Shown here: positions 1 to 8,949 of the stretch, in pieces
Position numbering within the stretch: the stretch's first letter is position 1
Layout: each line of letters opens with the position of its first letter
Assembly (NCBI GenBank): GCA_039105265.1
Contig: JAPFFF010000007.1
Span: forward strand, 5,518,001-5,582,000
Source of the DNA: Tritrichomonas musculus
Taxonomy: Eukaryota > Parabasalia > Tritrichomonadida > Tritrichomonadidae
Reading direction: 5' to 3'
Length of the DNA stretch: 64,000 nucleotides
Program-made: the position numbers and the translations under genes
Notes under the pieces: generated by a model
What the model saw: only the letters and a program-made list of their open reading frames with translations
The model's database searches: none
What the model was told of the DNA's origin: nothing

Positions 1-186
1 AAAGATATCGCGATTTCATCCGGAAGATCTGGAATGACGACATTGCCGCCCATAGCAAGACCACGATCAGCAATGCTTAGCAGCTAGCTGGTTGTAACTG
101 CGGCGAGTCGTCATCCGGACAAAGATATCGCGATTTCATCCGGAAGATCTGGAATGACGACATTGCCGCCCATAGCAAGACCACGG
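1..186. repeat. 120-bp satellite, left edge portion
   Basis: A direct repeat of period 120 (the same sequence starts at 1 and 121) runs in from the left window edge and stops near 186, where it joins the CCACGGTGGCAAT sequence that borders every array in this region. The unit is much richer in GC than the surroundings. It is the outermost visible part of the MULE left arm. Confidence 0.9.
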
Positions 187-457
187 TGGCAATAAAAAGA
201 TGAAAATAAAACAAACAAAAAACAAACAAAATTGATTATTTAATATTATTATTACGATTTTTTAATTTTTTTATTTTGATAAAGCTTATTTAAAATATTC
301 TGAGTCTTCTCAGAAATTTGTTAAATTTTTTTTTTTATAAATATATATAACTTTTTGAAAGAATTATGGTCTTTTTATATTTATGGAAGAAGACCAAAAT
401 CTTTATTATTCAGCGAAATATCTATCTCATACGCAAAGACCTAATTCTTTAAAAGAT
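187..457 (+). repeat. truncated copy of the MULE transposase 5' end
   Basis: This copies, in inverse orientation, the promoter-proximal sequence of the transposase (compare 3255-3520). It contains the ATG at 383 and the first 26 codons, then joins the element terminus AAAGTTCTAAAA at about 458. The junction sits on a shared AAA, so its exact base is ambiguous. Reading continues across the junction into a 43-residue ORF, 383-514. Confidence 0.85.
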
Positions 458-514
458 AAAGTTCTAAAATTTTCTTGTAAAGTTTTGAAAAAGTTCACTA
501 AGATAAAACCATGA
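383..514 (+). CDS. 43-residue chimeric ORF (transposase N-terminus joined to the TIR)
   Basis: The ATG and first 26 codons match the transposase; about 17 further codons are read from the element terminus (ending in KFTKIKP) before a TGA. The same ORF recurs in inverse orientation at 3965-4096 and 4731-4862. Its conservation may simply reflect recent duplication. No function is evident. It could be a by-product or a truncated transposase product. Confidence 0.3.
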   Translation: MEEDQNLYYSAKYLSHTQRPNSLKDKVLKFSCKVLKKFTKIKP

Positions 515-991
515 AAAAGCGCCATTTTTATAGAACTAAACCAATCAAAGAAACCGAGATGACGACATTGCCGCCCATAGCATGATCACGATCAGTAATG
601 CTTAGCAGCTAGCTGGTTGTAACTGCGGCGAGTCGTCATCCGGACAAAGATATTGCGATTTCATCCGGAAGATCTGGAATGACGACATTGCCGCCCATAG
701 CAAGACCACGATCAGTAATGCTTAGCAGCTGGCTGGTTGTAACTGCGGCGAGTCGTCATCCGGACAAAGATATCGCGATTTCATCCGGAAGATCTGGAAT
801 TGACGATATTGCCGCCCATAGGACGACCACGGTGGCAATAAAAAGATGAAAATAAAACAAACAAAAAACAAACAAAATTGATTATTTAATATTATTGTGA
901 TTTTTTATTTTTTATTTTTATTTTTTTTTTTTTTTTTTTTTTTTGATAAAGCTTATTTAAAATATTCTGAGTCTTCTCAGAAATTTGTTAA
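458..991 (+). repeat. MULE left terminal inverted repeat
   Basis: Reading inward: about 80 bp of unique terminal sequence, two full 120-bp satellite units plus a partial one (about 541-836), the CCACGGTGGCAAT border, then an AT-rich segment with a long T run ending in GAAATTTGTTAA. It matches 3389-4021 in inverse orientation. It is about 100 bp shorter because it has one satellite unit fewer. The transposase stop codon falls at the inner edge. Confidence 0.85.
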
Positions 992-3330
992 GAGAAAAAT
1001 CTGTTACCACCTGCAGCTAAATCTGCATTTTTCCAACTTGCTATTTTGAATTTAGATAAAAAATATATGACACCTGAATTATCGCATCTAGTTTCAAAAA
1101 CATAGCGGACAAAATTAGAAAAACATATTTTTTCGATATCATGATATGATAATTGAGGATACATTCCTTTAATTTCAGCCTTCGTTTCATAGTATTTTTT
1201 CTTAATTAATTCGATGTCAGCATTACAGTCTTTTATCATTGAATCAAAATTGTCATCTTCGTCGTATAAATTTTCAAGTTTTAATTTTTCTTTCTTTTGA
1301 CTTGTGTTACTTTCTTCTTTCTTTTTTCTGAAAACCAATTTTTCATCAAGTGCTCGAAAATCAAAATGATTTCCAGAATATTTGGCATCATTTGGATTAA
1401 TATTTGGGAATTTTGGTAAAACATATGTAAAACAATTAAGAAACTCATTAATAAAAGAGCCTAATATATTCAATGATTCCTTATCAAACTTTCTATTCTT
1501 TTCAACTTCGTATATTGATATTATTCTATCTATATTTTTTCTATTTGATTTAAAAAGATTTTTTTCAAATTTATAATTGGGGAACTTTTTGAGAGATTGA
1601 ACAAATAAATATTGAATATCAATTTCATTGCTATTTTTAACAATATTAAATATTTCTGATTTGCAAAAATTATTTAATATTGTATGTATGCAAGGAAGTT
1701 TCACTCCATAAATTGATTCAACAAAATCATCTTCACCACAATCACAATTTTCTTTTGAACATTTTAAATAATTATCTGGTCTCTTGCTAAGAATTTGTAT
1801 AACTTTTTGAATCATTTTTTGATGTTTGTTTTGAAAAGAATTTCCACAAATATCTGAGTAATTATTTATATAATTTAATAAATAATTTACAATTGTTGTG
1901 AAACCAGTTTTAAATGAATGAGTTCCGGAATCTGGCAATTTTTGATTGATATTTCCGTGGAAACCTTCCGAATGATTTGAACAACGAGCTACATGGTGGT
2001 CAGAACGAATCCATATTGCCCAATTAGCAATATAATAATCACTTTTTTTAATTTCTTCTTTATTTGGCATTCTTTCCACTTCATCTATATCTTTTAACAT
2101 AATTTCAAAATCTTTTAATTTTTGTTTTTTTTCATTATCTTGATCGGTATCGTCAAATAAAGGTGAATTTGGATCTTTTTTATATTCGTCCATTTCAACT
2201 AAAATAAATTCTTTTTCTTGTTTATATATTAAATATGTTTTGCATCTCAATAACCTTGCAACCCATATGCCTAATGATGATTTAGGTCCAAATATTTGTA
2301 TAATATGACGATGACAAAAATATTGAATATTTGAATGTAATTTACAGAACTTTTTGATAGGAGAACCTAAATCTGATAAAACAACTTTATTTTCAAAAAC
2401 ATTTTTATTTAAACAAAACTTATTTAATCCATCAAATAATAAATTATATAAAAAACGGTTCTCTTTAGGGCCAATTGATAATGCGAAAGGAAAACTTGAA
2501 TTGAAATAAATTGAATGGTATATACAAAATTTGTAAGGCTTAAGCGCATAAAAAGAAGCATCAATTTGCAAATAATGCATATAATTTATAACTTCTAAAG
2601 CCCAAGGCATAATCCATATTATATTTTTAATAAAAGCAAAATCATTATTAAATTTAAATGCAAATCCATCGTCCTGAACTTTTTGAGTACTTATCTCAAT
2701 ATAAACAAAACCAGGTAAATGCAATAAAATTTTATAAAAATCATCATAACCTTGAAAACTAACGGCTCTTCTACGCAAGGTTCTTTTATCTAAAAAGTTT
2801 TGAAAAGCAAATTTTATAAATATTGGAAAATTAGAATTTTTTCGAGCTACGTAATTACAAAAAGTATAAAGCATTGTATTTTTATGTTTACATTGTTTAT
2901 TCCAAAAATCTTGAGTCAAAAAAGGACACTCTTTATTTTTCAAAGTATATGGCGACGTCATGATACATTCTTCAAAATCAATAGTAACAACTTTCATAGT
3001 TTGGTTTTCAAGGAGTTGATCTCTAGCGAGAACTTTAATGGTTTCCAAATCGTTTTTGACAGTTATGCTAAATATTTGAATTTCAGTATTTATCTTTGAT
3101 TTATTACAGCAACTAAACGAAAAAATGTCATTATAAACTCTTTTGTTGTTGCATATAAATTCTTTGGTTAAGCTATCGAGGAAAAGGATTAGCGAAATGA
3201 TATTGAAATTCTGAGAATGCAAAGGAACAATTTCAATGAATGTTCTTAATCCTTTATCTTTTAAAGAATTAGGTCTTTGCGTATGAGATAGATATTTCGC
3301 TGAATAATAAAGATTTTGGTCTTCTTCCAT
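988..3330 (-). CDS. MULE-family DDE transposase
   Basis: This 780-residue intronless ORF starts at ATG (3328-3330) about 60 bases inside the right arm, and its stop lies at the inner edge of the left arm. The central region looks like a MULE catalytic core: D257 in LQIDASFYAL, D320 in VVLSDLGSPIKKFCKLH followed by a C..H motif (FCHRHIIQIFG), and E455 in CSNHSEGFHGNIN. Their order and spacing suit a D-D-E transposase. A Cys-rich stretch near residue 530 (CSKENCDCGEDD) could be a SWIM-type or other zinc site. No internal stop interrupts the frame, so the gene could be active. The N-terminal 26 codons are duplicated in neighbouring truncated units. The protein would cut and paste this element and possibly non-autonomous relatives. 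The DDE assignment is by eye, without alignment. Confidence 0.75.
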   Translation of the reverse strand: MEEDQNLYYSAKYLSHTQRPNSLKDKGLRTFIEIVPLHSQNFNIISLILFLDSLTKEFICNNKRVYNDIFSFSCCNKSKINTEIQIFSITVKNDLETIKVLARDQLLENQTMKVVTIDFEECIMTSPYTLKNKECPFLTQDFWNKQCKHKNTMLYTFCNYVARKNSNFPIFIKFAFQNFLDKRTLRRRAVSFQGYDDFYKILLHLPGFVYIEISTQKVQDDGFAFKFNNDFAFIKNIIWIMPWALEVINYMHYLQIDASFYALKPYKFCIYHSIYFNSSFPFALSIGPKENRFLYNLLFDGLNKFCLNKNVFENKVVLSDLGSPIKKFCKLHSNIQYFCHRHIIQIFGPKSSLGIWVARLLRCKTYLIYKQEKEFILVEMDEYKKDPNSPLFDDTDQDNEKKQKLKDFEIMLKDIDEVERMPNKEEIKKSDYYIANWAIWIRSDHHVARCSNHSEGFHGNINQKLPDSGTHSFKTGFTTIVNYLLNYINNYSDICGNSFQNKHQKMIQKVIQILSKRPDNYLKCSKENCDCGEDDFVESIYGVKLPCIHTILNNFCKSEIFNIVKNSNEIDIQYLFVQSLKKFPNYKFEKNLFKSNRKNIDRIISIYEVEKNRKFDKESLNILGSFINEFLNCFTYVLPKFPNINPNDAKYSGNHFDFRALDEKLVFRKKKEESNTSQKKEKLKLENLYDEDDNFDSMIKDCNADIELIKKKYYETKAEIKGMYPQLSYHDIEKICFSNFVRYVFETRCDNSGVIYFLSKFKIASWKNADLAAGGNRFFS

Positions 3331-3388
3331 AAATATAAAAAGACCATAATTCTTTCAAAAAGTTATATATATTTATAAAAAAAAAAAT

Positions 3389-4021
3389 TTAACAAATTTC
3401 TGAGAAGACTCAGAATATTTTAAATAAGCTTTATCAAAATAAAAAAATTAAAAAATCGTAATAATAATATTAAATAATCAATTTTGTTTGTTTTTTGTTT
3501 GTTTTATTTTCATCTTTTTATTGCCACCGTGGTCGTCCTATGGGCGGCAATGTCGTCAATTCCAGATCTTCCGGATGAAATCGCGATATCTTTGTCCGGA
3601 TGACGACTCGCCGCAGTTACAACCAGCCAGCTGCTAAGCATTGCTGATCGTGGTCTTGCTATGGGCGGCAATGTCGTCATTCCAGATCTTCCGGATGAAA
3701 TCGCGATATCTTTGTCCGGATGACGACTCGCCGCAGTTACAACCAGCTAGCTGCTAAGCATTGCTGATCGTGGTCTTGCTATGGGCGGCAATGTCGTCAT
3801 TCCAGATCTTCCGGATGAAATCGTGATATCTTTGTCCGGATGACGACTCGCCGCAGTTACAACCAGCTAGCTGCTAAGCATTACTGATCGTGATCATGCT
3901 ATGGGCGGCAATGTCGTCATCTCGGTTTCTTTGATTGGTTTAGTTCTATAAAAATGGCGCTTTTTCATGGTTTTATCTTAGTGAACTTTTTCAAAACTTT
4001 ACAAGAAAATTTTAGAACTTT
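3389..4021 (-). repeat. MULE right terminal inverted repeat (first unit)
   Basis: The inverse counterpart of 458-991, containing three 120-bp satellite units (TATGGGCGGC recurs near 3540, 3661, 3781 and 3901). It carries the transposase 5' flank, so the promoter probably lies within the repeat or in the AT-rich 3331-3520 stretch. It ends with the TTTTAGAACTTT terminus. Confidence 0.85.
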
Positions 4022-4786
4022 ATCTTTTAAAGAATTAGGTCTTTGCGTATGAGATAGATATTTCGCTGAATAATAAAGATTTTGGTCTTCTTCCATAAAT
4101 ATAAAAAGACCATAATTCTTTCAAAAAGTTATATATATTTATAAAAAAAAAAATTTAACAAATTTCTGAGAAGACTCAGAATATTTTAAATAAGCTTTAT
4201 CAAAATAAAAAAATTAAAAAATCGTAATAATAATATTAAATAATCAATTTTGTTTGTTTTTTGTTTGTTTTATTTTCATCTTTTTATTGCCACCGTGGTC
4301 GTCCTATGGGCGGCAATGTCGTCAATTCCAGATCTTCCGGATGAAATCGCGATATCTTTGTCCGGATGACGACTCGCCGCAGTTACAACCAGCCAGCTGC
4401 TAAGCATTGCTGATCGTGGTCTTGCTATGGGCGGCAATGTCGTCATTCCAGATCTTCCGGATGAAATCGCGATATCTTTGTCCAGATGACGACTCGCCGC
4501 AGTTACAACCAGCTAGCTGCTAAGCATTGCTGATCGTGGTCTTGCTATGGGCGGCAATGTCGTCATTCCAGATCTTCCGGATGAAATCGTGATATCTTTG
4601 TCCGGATGACGACTCGCCGCAGTTACAACCAGCTAGCTGCTAAGCATTACTGATCGTGATCATGCTATGGGCGGCAATGTCGTCATCTCGGTTTCTTTGA
4701 TTGGTTTAGTTCTATAAAAATGGCGCTTTTTCATGGTTTTATCTTAGTGAACTTTTTCAAAACTTTACAAGAAAATTTTAGAACTT
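4021..4786 (-). repeat. second arm unit, 766-bp period
   Basis: An almost exact head-to-tail copy of 3255-4020: first 26 transposase codons, 5' flank, three 120-bp satellite units, and the TIR terminus. The offset between the landmark TATCTTTTAAAG at 3255, 4021 and 4787 is 766 in both steps. The high identity implies a recent duplication or homogenisation. Confidence 0.9.
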
Positions 4787-5913
4787 TATCTTTTAAAGAA
4801 TTAGGTCTTTGCGTATGAGATAGATATTTCGCTGAATAATAAAGATTTTGGTCTTCTTCCATAAATATAAAAAGACCATAATTCTTTCAAAAAGTTATAT
4901 ATATTTATAAAAAAAAAAATTTAACAAATTTCTGAGAAGACTCAGAATATTTTAAATAAGCTTTATCAAAATAAAAAAATTAAAAAATCGTAATAATAAT
5001 ATTAAATAATCAATTTTGTTTGTTTTTTGTTTGTTTTATTTTCATCTTTTTATTGCCACCGTGGTCGTCCTATGGGCGGCAATGTCGTCAATTCCAGATC
5101 TTCCGGATGAAATCGCGATATCTTTGTCCGGATGACGACTCGCCGCAGTTACAACCAGCCAGCTGCTAAGCATTACTGATCGTGGTCTTGCTATGGGCGG
5201 CAATGTCGTCATTCCAGATCTTCCGGATGAAATCGCGATATCTTTGTCCGGATGACGACTCGCCGCAGTTACAACCAGCTAGCTGCTAAGCATTGCTGAT
5301 CGTGGTCTTGCTATGGGCGGCAATGTCGTCATTCCAGATCTTCCGGATGAAATCGCGATATCTTTGTCCGGATGACGACTCGCCGCAGTTACAACCAGCC
5401 AGCTGCTAAGCATTACTGATCGTGGTCTTGCTATGGGCGGCAATGTCGTCATTCCAGATCTTCCGGATGAAATCGCGATATCTTTGTCCGGATGACGACT
5501 CGCCGCAGTTACAACCAGCCAGCTGCTAAGCATTACTGATCGTGGTCTTGCTATGGGCGGCAATGTCGTCATTCCAGATCTTCCGGATGAAATCGCGATA
5601 TCTTTGTCCGGATGACGACTCGCCGCAGTTACAACCAGCTAGCTGCTAAGCATTGCTGATCGTGGTCTTGCTATGGGCGGCAATGTCGTCATTCCAGATC
5701 TTCCGGATGAAATCGCAATATCTTTGTCCGGATGACGACTCGCCGCAGTTACAACCAGCTAGCTGCTAAGCATTACTGATCGTGATCATGCTATGGGCGG
5801 CAATGTCGTCATCTCGGTTTCTTTGATTGGTTTAGTTCTATAAAAATGGCGCTTTTTCATGGTTTTATCTTAGTGAACTTTTTCAAAACTTTACAAGAAA
5901 ATTTTAGAACTTT
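4787..5913 (-). repeat. third arm unit with six satellite copies
   Basis: Same organisation as 4021-4786, but the internal satellite array has grown to six 120-bp units (TATGGGCGGC steps from 5071 through 5192, 5312, 5432, 5552, 5672 to 5792). It ends in the MULE terminus at about 5913; unique flanking sequence begins after that. Because 120 is a multiple of three, the array has an accidental open frame with a 40-residue peptide repeat, which is not called as a gene. Confidence 0.9.
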
Positions 5914-5986
5914 TTGTATGCCTTCTCAATTAACTCAAAAAGTCAGAATAACGAATTTTCCTCAGAAAAAAATGGTGTAACTTTTT

Positions 5987-6163
5987 CTATAGTTTGTCAT
6001 TCCGCCTATTTTCATTTAAAAATTTCATTAAATTTGAAACTGAACCTTGCCATGAAGGCGACTCATGAAGAGTAACGTTAAGTTTTTCATTAATTAATTC
6101 AATATATTTATTAAGTTTATCAAGTTTCAAACCTTTAAAATTATTTCTATTTAATTTTGACAT
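5987..6163 (-). CDS. small ORF, 58 residues, unrecognised
   Basis: ATG at 6161-6163, TAG at 5987-5989. The predicted peptide is polar and helix-prone (KGLKLDKLNKYIELINEKL) with a central HESPSWQGS. Its codon composition looks more protein-like than the spacer around it. It may be the leftover end of a longer gene cut by the MULE insertion or a mobile-element remnant. The sequence just upstream is duplicated at 6546. Confidence 0.3.
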   Translation of the reverse strand: MSKLNRNNFKGLKLDKLNKYIELINEKLNVTLHESPSWQGSVSNLMKFLNENRRNDKL

Positions 6164-6620
6164 ATTCTTTATATTAAAATAAATTTAATCATTTACGTAT
6201 AAAATTTATGTTTTCAATATTTGACTTTTGAGATTTATTTTTTTTTGAGACATGTGATATAAAAATAAATGATAAAATAATTTTATAATTTGTGGTGAAC
6301 GTTTATTTATAAAATTTTTTCGATTTGTGAGAGTATTGAATTAAAAAATTTTAAAAATTTGACTAGTCGTTTTCTCGTCAAAGTATTGAAAATTTCGTTT
6401 TTACTCGTCAACCGTCGTTAGTTTATATTTAATTTGAGTAATTATTGAAAATTTCGTTTTTACTCGTCAACCGTCGTTAGTTTATATTTAATTTGAGTAA
6501 TTATTGAAAATTTCGTTTTTACTCGTCAACCGTCGTTAGTTTTAACATATTCTTTATTTTAAAGTAAATTTAATCATTTACGTATAAAATTTATGATTTC
6601 AATTTTTGACTTTTGAGATT
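6161..6620 (+). repeat. 75-bp direct repeat pair, 385 bp apart
   Basis: The stretch beginning CATATTCTTTAT at 6161 recurs at 6546 with only a few differences over about 75 bases (shared cores ATTTAATCATTTACGTATAA and GACTTTTGAGATTT). The pair brackets the 59-bp tandem array. Confidence 0.8.
6385..6541 (+). repeat. 59-bp tandem repeat, about 2.7 copies
   Basis: ATTGAAAATTTCG starts at 6385, 6444 and 6503, so the period is 59. The copies are essentially identical and contain CTCGTCAACCGTCGTTAG, which is GC-richer than the neighbourhood. Confidence 0.9.
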
Positions 6621-6728
6621 TGAGGATAAAATTTATGAAAAAAATTTATGAAGGGGTGATGAATCAGTGGTGTTGTAAAATTTAATAATATGTTCGGGTT
6701 TAAAGTTATGATTTTAAATTCTTGAGTT

Positions 6729-6763
6729 ACTGGGGTTTTAGGACGAAGTCCTAAAATCACAGT
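6729..6763. repeat. 16-bp hairpin with a GAA loop
   Basis: Stem ACTGGGGTTTTAGGAC pairs with GTCCTAAAATCACAGT across a 3-nt GAA loop, with one G-U pair and one mismatch. No downstream T run turns it into a bacterial-type terminator. It could be a structured-RNA or retroposon feature, because a 55-nt A tract lies about 65 nt downstream. Confidence 0.6.
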
Positions 6764-6827
6764 AAATACATACGACGGGAGAACCTTAACTATAATTTTG
6801 ATTTGTTCATGATAATAATAAAGTATT

Positions 6828-6828
<1 letters not shown>

Positions 6829-6883
<55 letters not shown>
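6829..6883 (+). repeat. A55 homopolymer
   Basis: Fifty-five consecutive A residues, preceded by AATAATAAAGTATTC. It could be ordinary slippage or the tail of a retroposed transcript. Confidence 0.95.
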
Positions 6884-6885
<2 letters not shown>

Positions 6886-7095
6886 AATATTAATTATGAT
6901 TCATAATTTCTGAATATACTTGTTACTATCATAAGTAAAAACGAAATAAAAAAGCTTATATTTGTTGCGAAAAAGAAAAGATAAAAAATGGTTTGGCACT
7001 TAATATTTAGATAAAAAAAAATAAAAAGAATACAAGATTATTTGTTTTTAAACTAAACAAAGAAAACAGAAAACATAAAAAAATCCGCCAGTCTT

Positions 7096-8031
7096 TTACC
7101 ATGTCCATTCGCTCCACGGATTTTTCGAAAATAGTTTTCCGGCTTCTTCAATTGATTCAAACATTGGAGCCATGATGAATTCATCAAATTCCTCACTTTC
7201 ATCATTATCACTATTTAGATTTAAGGCTGGCAAAGGAGCTGTAGATGGCTCAGTATTAGAATTGGTAATAATAGAATTCTTGTTCATGTTTTCTGTATTT
7301 GAATAAACAAAGGCCATACTATTAGCGTTATTTGTTTCAGGAAAGTTTTCATTGCTGCCCATTTCTTCTGTAATATCGGACTCTGGTTCTTGCTCATCTT
7401 CTGTTTCTGTATGCACCATTTGAAGCATTCTTTGATACGAAATCTGGCTGCGCGGATAGCGCTCTATTGAGTTGAAATGGCTATCGTAAATACGAAAAGA
7501 TTCTGTAAGAAGAGATGCAATTTTTTCAGATTGTGTTGAAAATGTTTTGGCCTTTTCTTCAAGGATTTGAAGGTTTAAAAGTCGCTCAGCATCATCTGAC
7601 AATTTAGGCCAAATATCTTTATTTGCATTATTGTTTGTAAAAATAATGTTTTTAGTTTTTGTCTCTTTTTCTTCCAAGTGGAACAATTTTTGAGAGAAGA
7701 CTTCATATTTGTGGTGACAACTTTCAGTGTTAATTTTAGCCATCAGAATAAGGGTTGAGCCATCTGTGACTCCTTGCGAAGCGAGTGAAAGGTATTTGTT
7801 TAGGAGACGCCCATTGTGAGTGTACTCATAAGAAATATTTTTGCGTGCTTCTGATATCAAATCATCGTCGGAATTACTTGCAGACTGAGTTTTCGCACCA
7901 AGGTTTATAGACTCAACAAGGAGTGATGTTAGATCATTAGGGCTCATTGTTCGCTGCACTTGAATAGGGAGGTCGATTCCATGATTTGTGTTAATAGTTA
8001 GAGAGATCATTGAAATAATATTTATTTTCAT
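7096..8031 (-). CDS. ubiquitin-like domain protein
   Basis: 311 residues. Residues about 8-98 have the beta-grasp pattern of a ubiquitin-like domain: ISLTINTNHGIDLPIQV, then a helix-like segment, HNGRLLNKYLSL, and GVTDGSTLILMAK, which matches the usual 'G..L....L...GI.DG.TL.L' pattern. An insert lies between strand 2 and the GR motif. The rest is a helical segment followed by an acidic, Ser/Asn-rich tail, ending in an aromatic FSKNPWSEWTW. No C-terminal GG follows the fold, so it is not a conjugated modifier; it resembles a ubiquitin-domain adaptor or shuttle. Start M1 is at 8029-8031; M8 (8010) is an equally good start and sits at the beginning of the fold. The partners are unknown. Confidence 0.6.
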   Translation of the reverse strand: MKINIISMISLTINTNHGIDLPIQVQRTMSPNDLTSLLVESINLGAKTQSASNSDDDLISEARKNISYEYTHNGRLLNKYLSLASQGVTDGSTLILMAKINTESCHHKYEVFSQKLFHLEEKETKTKNIIFTNNNANKDIWPKLSDDAERLLNLQILEEKAKTFSTQSEKIASLLTESFRIYDSHFNSIERYPRSQISYQRMLQMVHTETEDEQEPESDITEEMGSNENFPETNNANSMAFVYSNTENMNKNSIITNSNTEPSTAPLPALNLNSDNDESEEFDEFIMAPMFESIEEAGKLFSKNPWSEWTW

Positions 8032-8307
8032 ATGGTTACATTTTTTTTATCGTATCAAAAACTTTTACTATATTTTATAGAACAGCACTAACTTAAAACA
8101 AAATTAAAAAAAAAAGCAAGTATATAAAATGTTATATTTAATAAACAATGGGTAAAATTAATGATAAATTATAATTTCATAATAATTATATAGGGAAAGG
8201 AATTAAAATACTTTAGTTATATTTCAAGTTTCTTTTCTGAACGAAAACATTTAAGTTCATAGTTCATAATAGTGAACATAAAATTTGGATATAATTAATA
8301 TACATAA

Positions 8308-8949
8308 TTAAAAACAAAATTCTGACATATATTCTTCAAAAGAATTATCTGAAATGTCTGAACCAAAATTTTTATCAGCGAAGATATTAAATTCATCAAT
8401 ATCTTGATTTAAACCTTGATTTCGTTCTTCATTTTCTTTGATTTCAATCGAGTTACTTTGAATTTTATTTAGACTTTCTGAGCTACATTCTTTCTCTTTT
8501 ATCAATTTTTGGTCGTTTTTGCTATTATTTCTAAATATACAATAAGAATTTTCTTTTAAAATATTAAATGATAGAGATTCTTTCCTAATTTTTTTAGCAA
8601 TTTTTCTGCTAATAACATTAAATCTGTTACGAATATCAATTTCTGTGCGTCCATTTAATAAAACTTCAAAAGATTTCCATTTTTTCCCATACTTTTCAAC
8701 ACTTGAAAGTAAAATTAAGTCTTCTTCATGACTCCAATCTTCTCTTTTAATATCTGGAGCCAAATAATGAAAATATCTTTCTTTGCATTGTCTTACAGAC
8801 CTATTTTTCATTTCACTGGCTATCTTTTTCCAGTTGTCTTTAAATTTTTCAACTAAAACCATTAGTTTAGCATCTTCCTCAAAGGAAAAAAGTTTCCGAT
8901 AATACTTTTTTCGATATGCCTTAGGAGAAGTTGATTTATTAAGTTGCAT
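8308..8949 (-). CDS. two-repeat Myb/SANT DNA-binding protein
   Basis: 213 residues. Two Myb repeats occupy roughly residues 18-118. Repeat 1 has FSFEEDAKLMVLVEKF, NWKKIASEM and VRQCKERYFHYL (the first Trp replaced by Phe). Repeat 2 has DWSHEEDLILLSSVEKYGKK, WKSFEVLLNGRTEIDIRNRF. This is the R2R3-like layout widespread among trichomonad transcription factors, where a Myb protein recognises initiator and Myb sites. The C-terminal half is acidic and Asn/Ser-rich and could activate transcription. The basic stretch ISRKIAKKIRKES after repeat 2 may be a nuclear localisation signal. It lies 276 bp from the ubiquitin-like gene, same strand. The target genes are unknown. Confidence 0.8.
   Translation of the reverse strand: MQLNKSTSPKAYRKKYYRKLFSFEEDAKLMVLVEKFKDNWKKIASEMKNRSVRQCKERYFHYLAPDIKREDWSHEEDLILLSSVEKYGKKWKSFEVLLNGRTEIDIRNRFNVISRKIAKKIRKESLSFNILKENSYCIFRNNSKNDQKLIKEKECSSESLNKIQSNSIEIKENEERNQGLNQDIDEFNIFADKNFGSDISDNSFEEYMSEFCF

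Larger units (their letters stand above)
1..5913. mobile_element. Mutator-like (MULE) DNA transposon with satellite-built inverted arms
   Basis: A transposase gene on the minus strand (988-3330) is flanked by inverted arms. The inner arm edges share the same sequence in inverse orientation (left arm 458-991, right arm 3389-4021). The outer end begins AAAGTTCTAAAATTTTCTTG. Both arms contain tandem 120-bp repeats. On the right, two further copies of the arm plus the transposase 5' end follow head to tail and end at about 5913, where unique sequence starts. On the left, the same kind of extra unit (1-457) runs off the window, so the left terminus and any target-site duplication cannot be seen. 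This is a plain DNA transposon. The family call rests on the transposase DDE pattern and the long TIRs; MULEs are known in trichomonads. Confidence 0.8.
5914..7095. other. repeat-bearing spacer
   Basis: AT-rich spacer between the MULE and the ubiquitin-like gene. It holds a 58-residue minus-strand ORF, a 75-bp dispersed direct repeat pair, a 59-bp tandem repeat, a strong hairpin and a 55-nt A tract, each listed separately. No other gene is visible. Confidence 0.7.

Noticed and set aside
5279-5572. 97-codon open frame with a 40-residue repeated peptide
   Set aside because: It is read from the 120-bp satellite; 120 is divisible by three, so any open frame repeats. No sign of coding selection.
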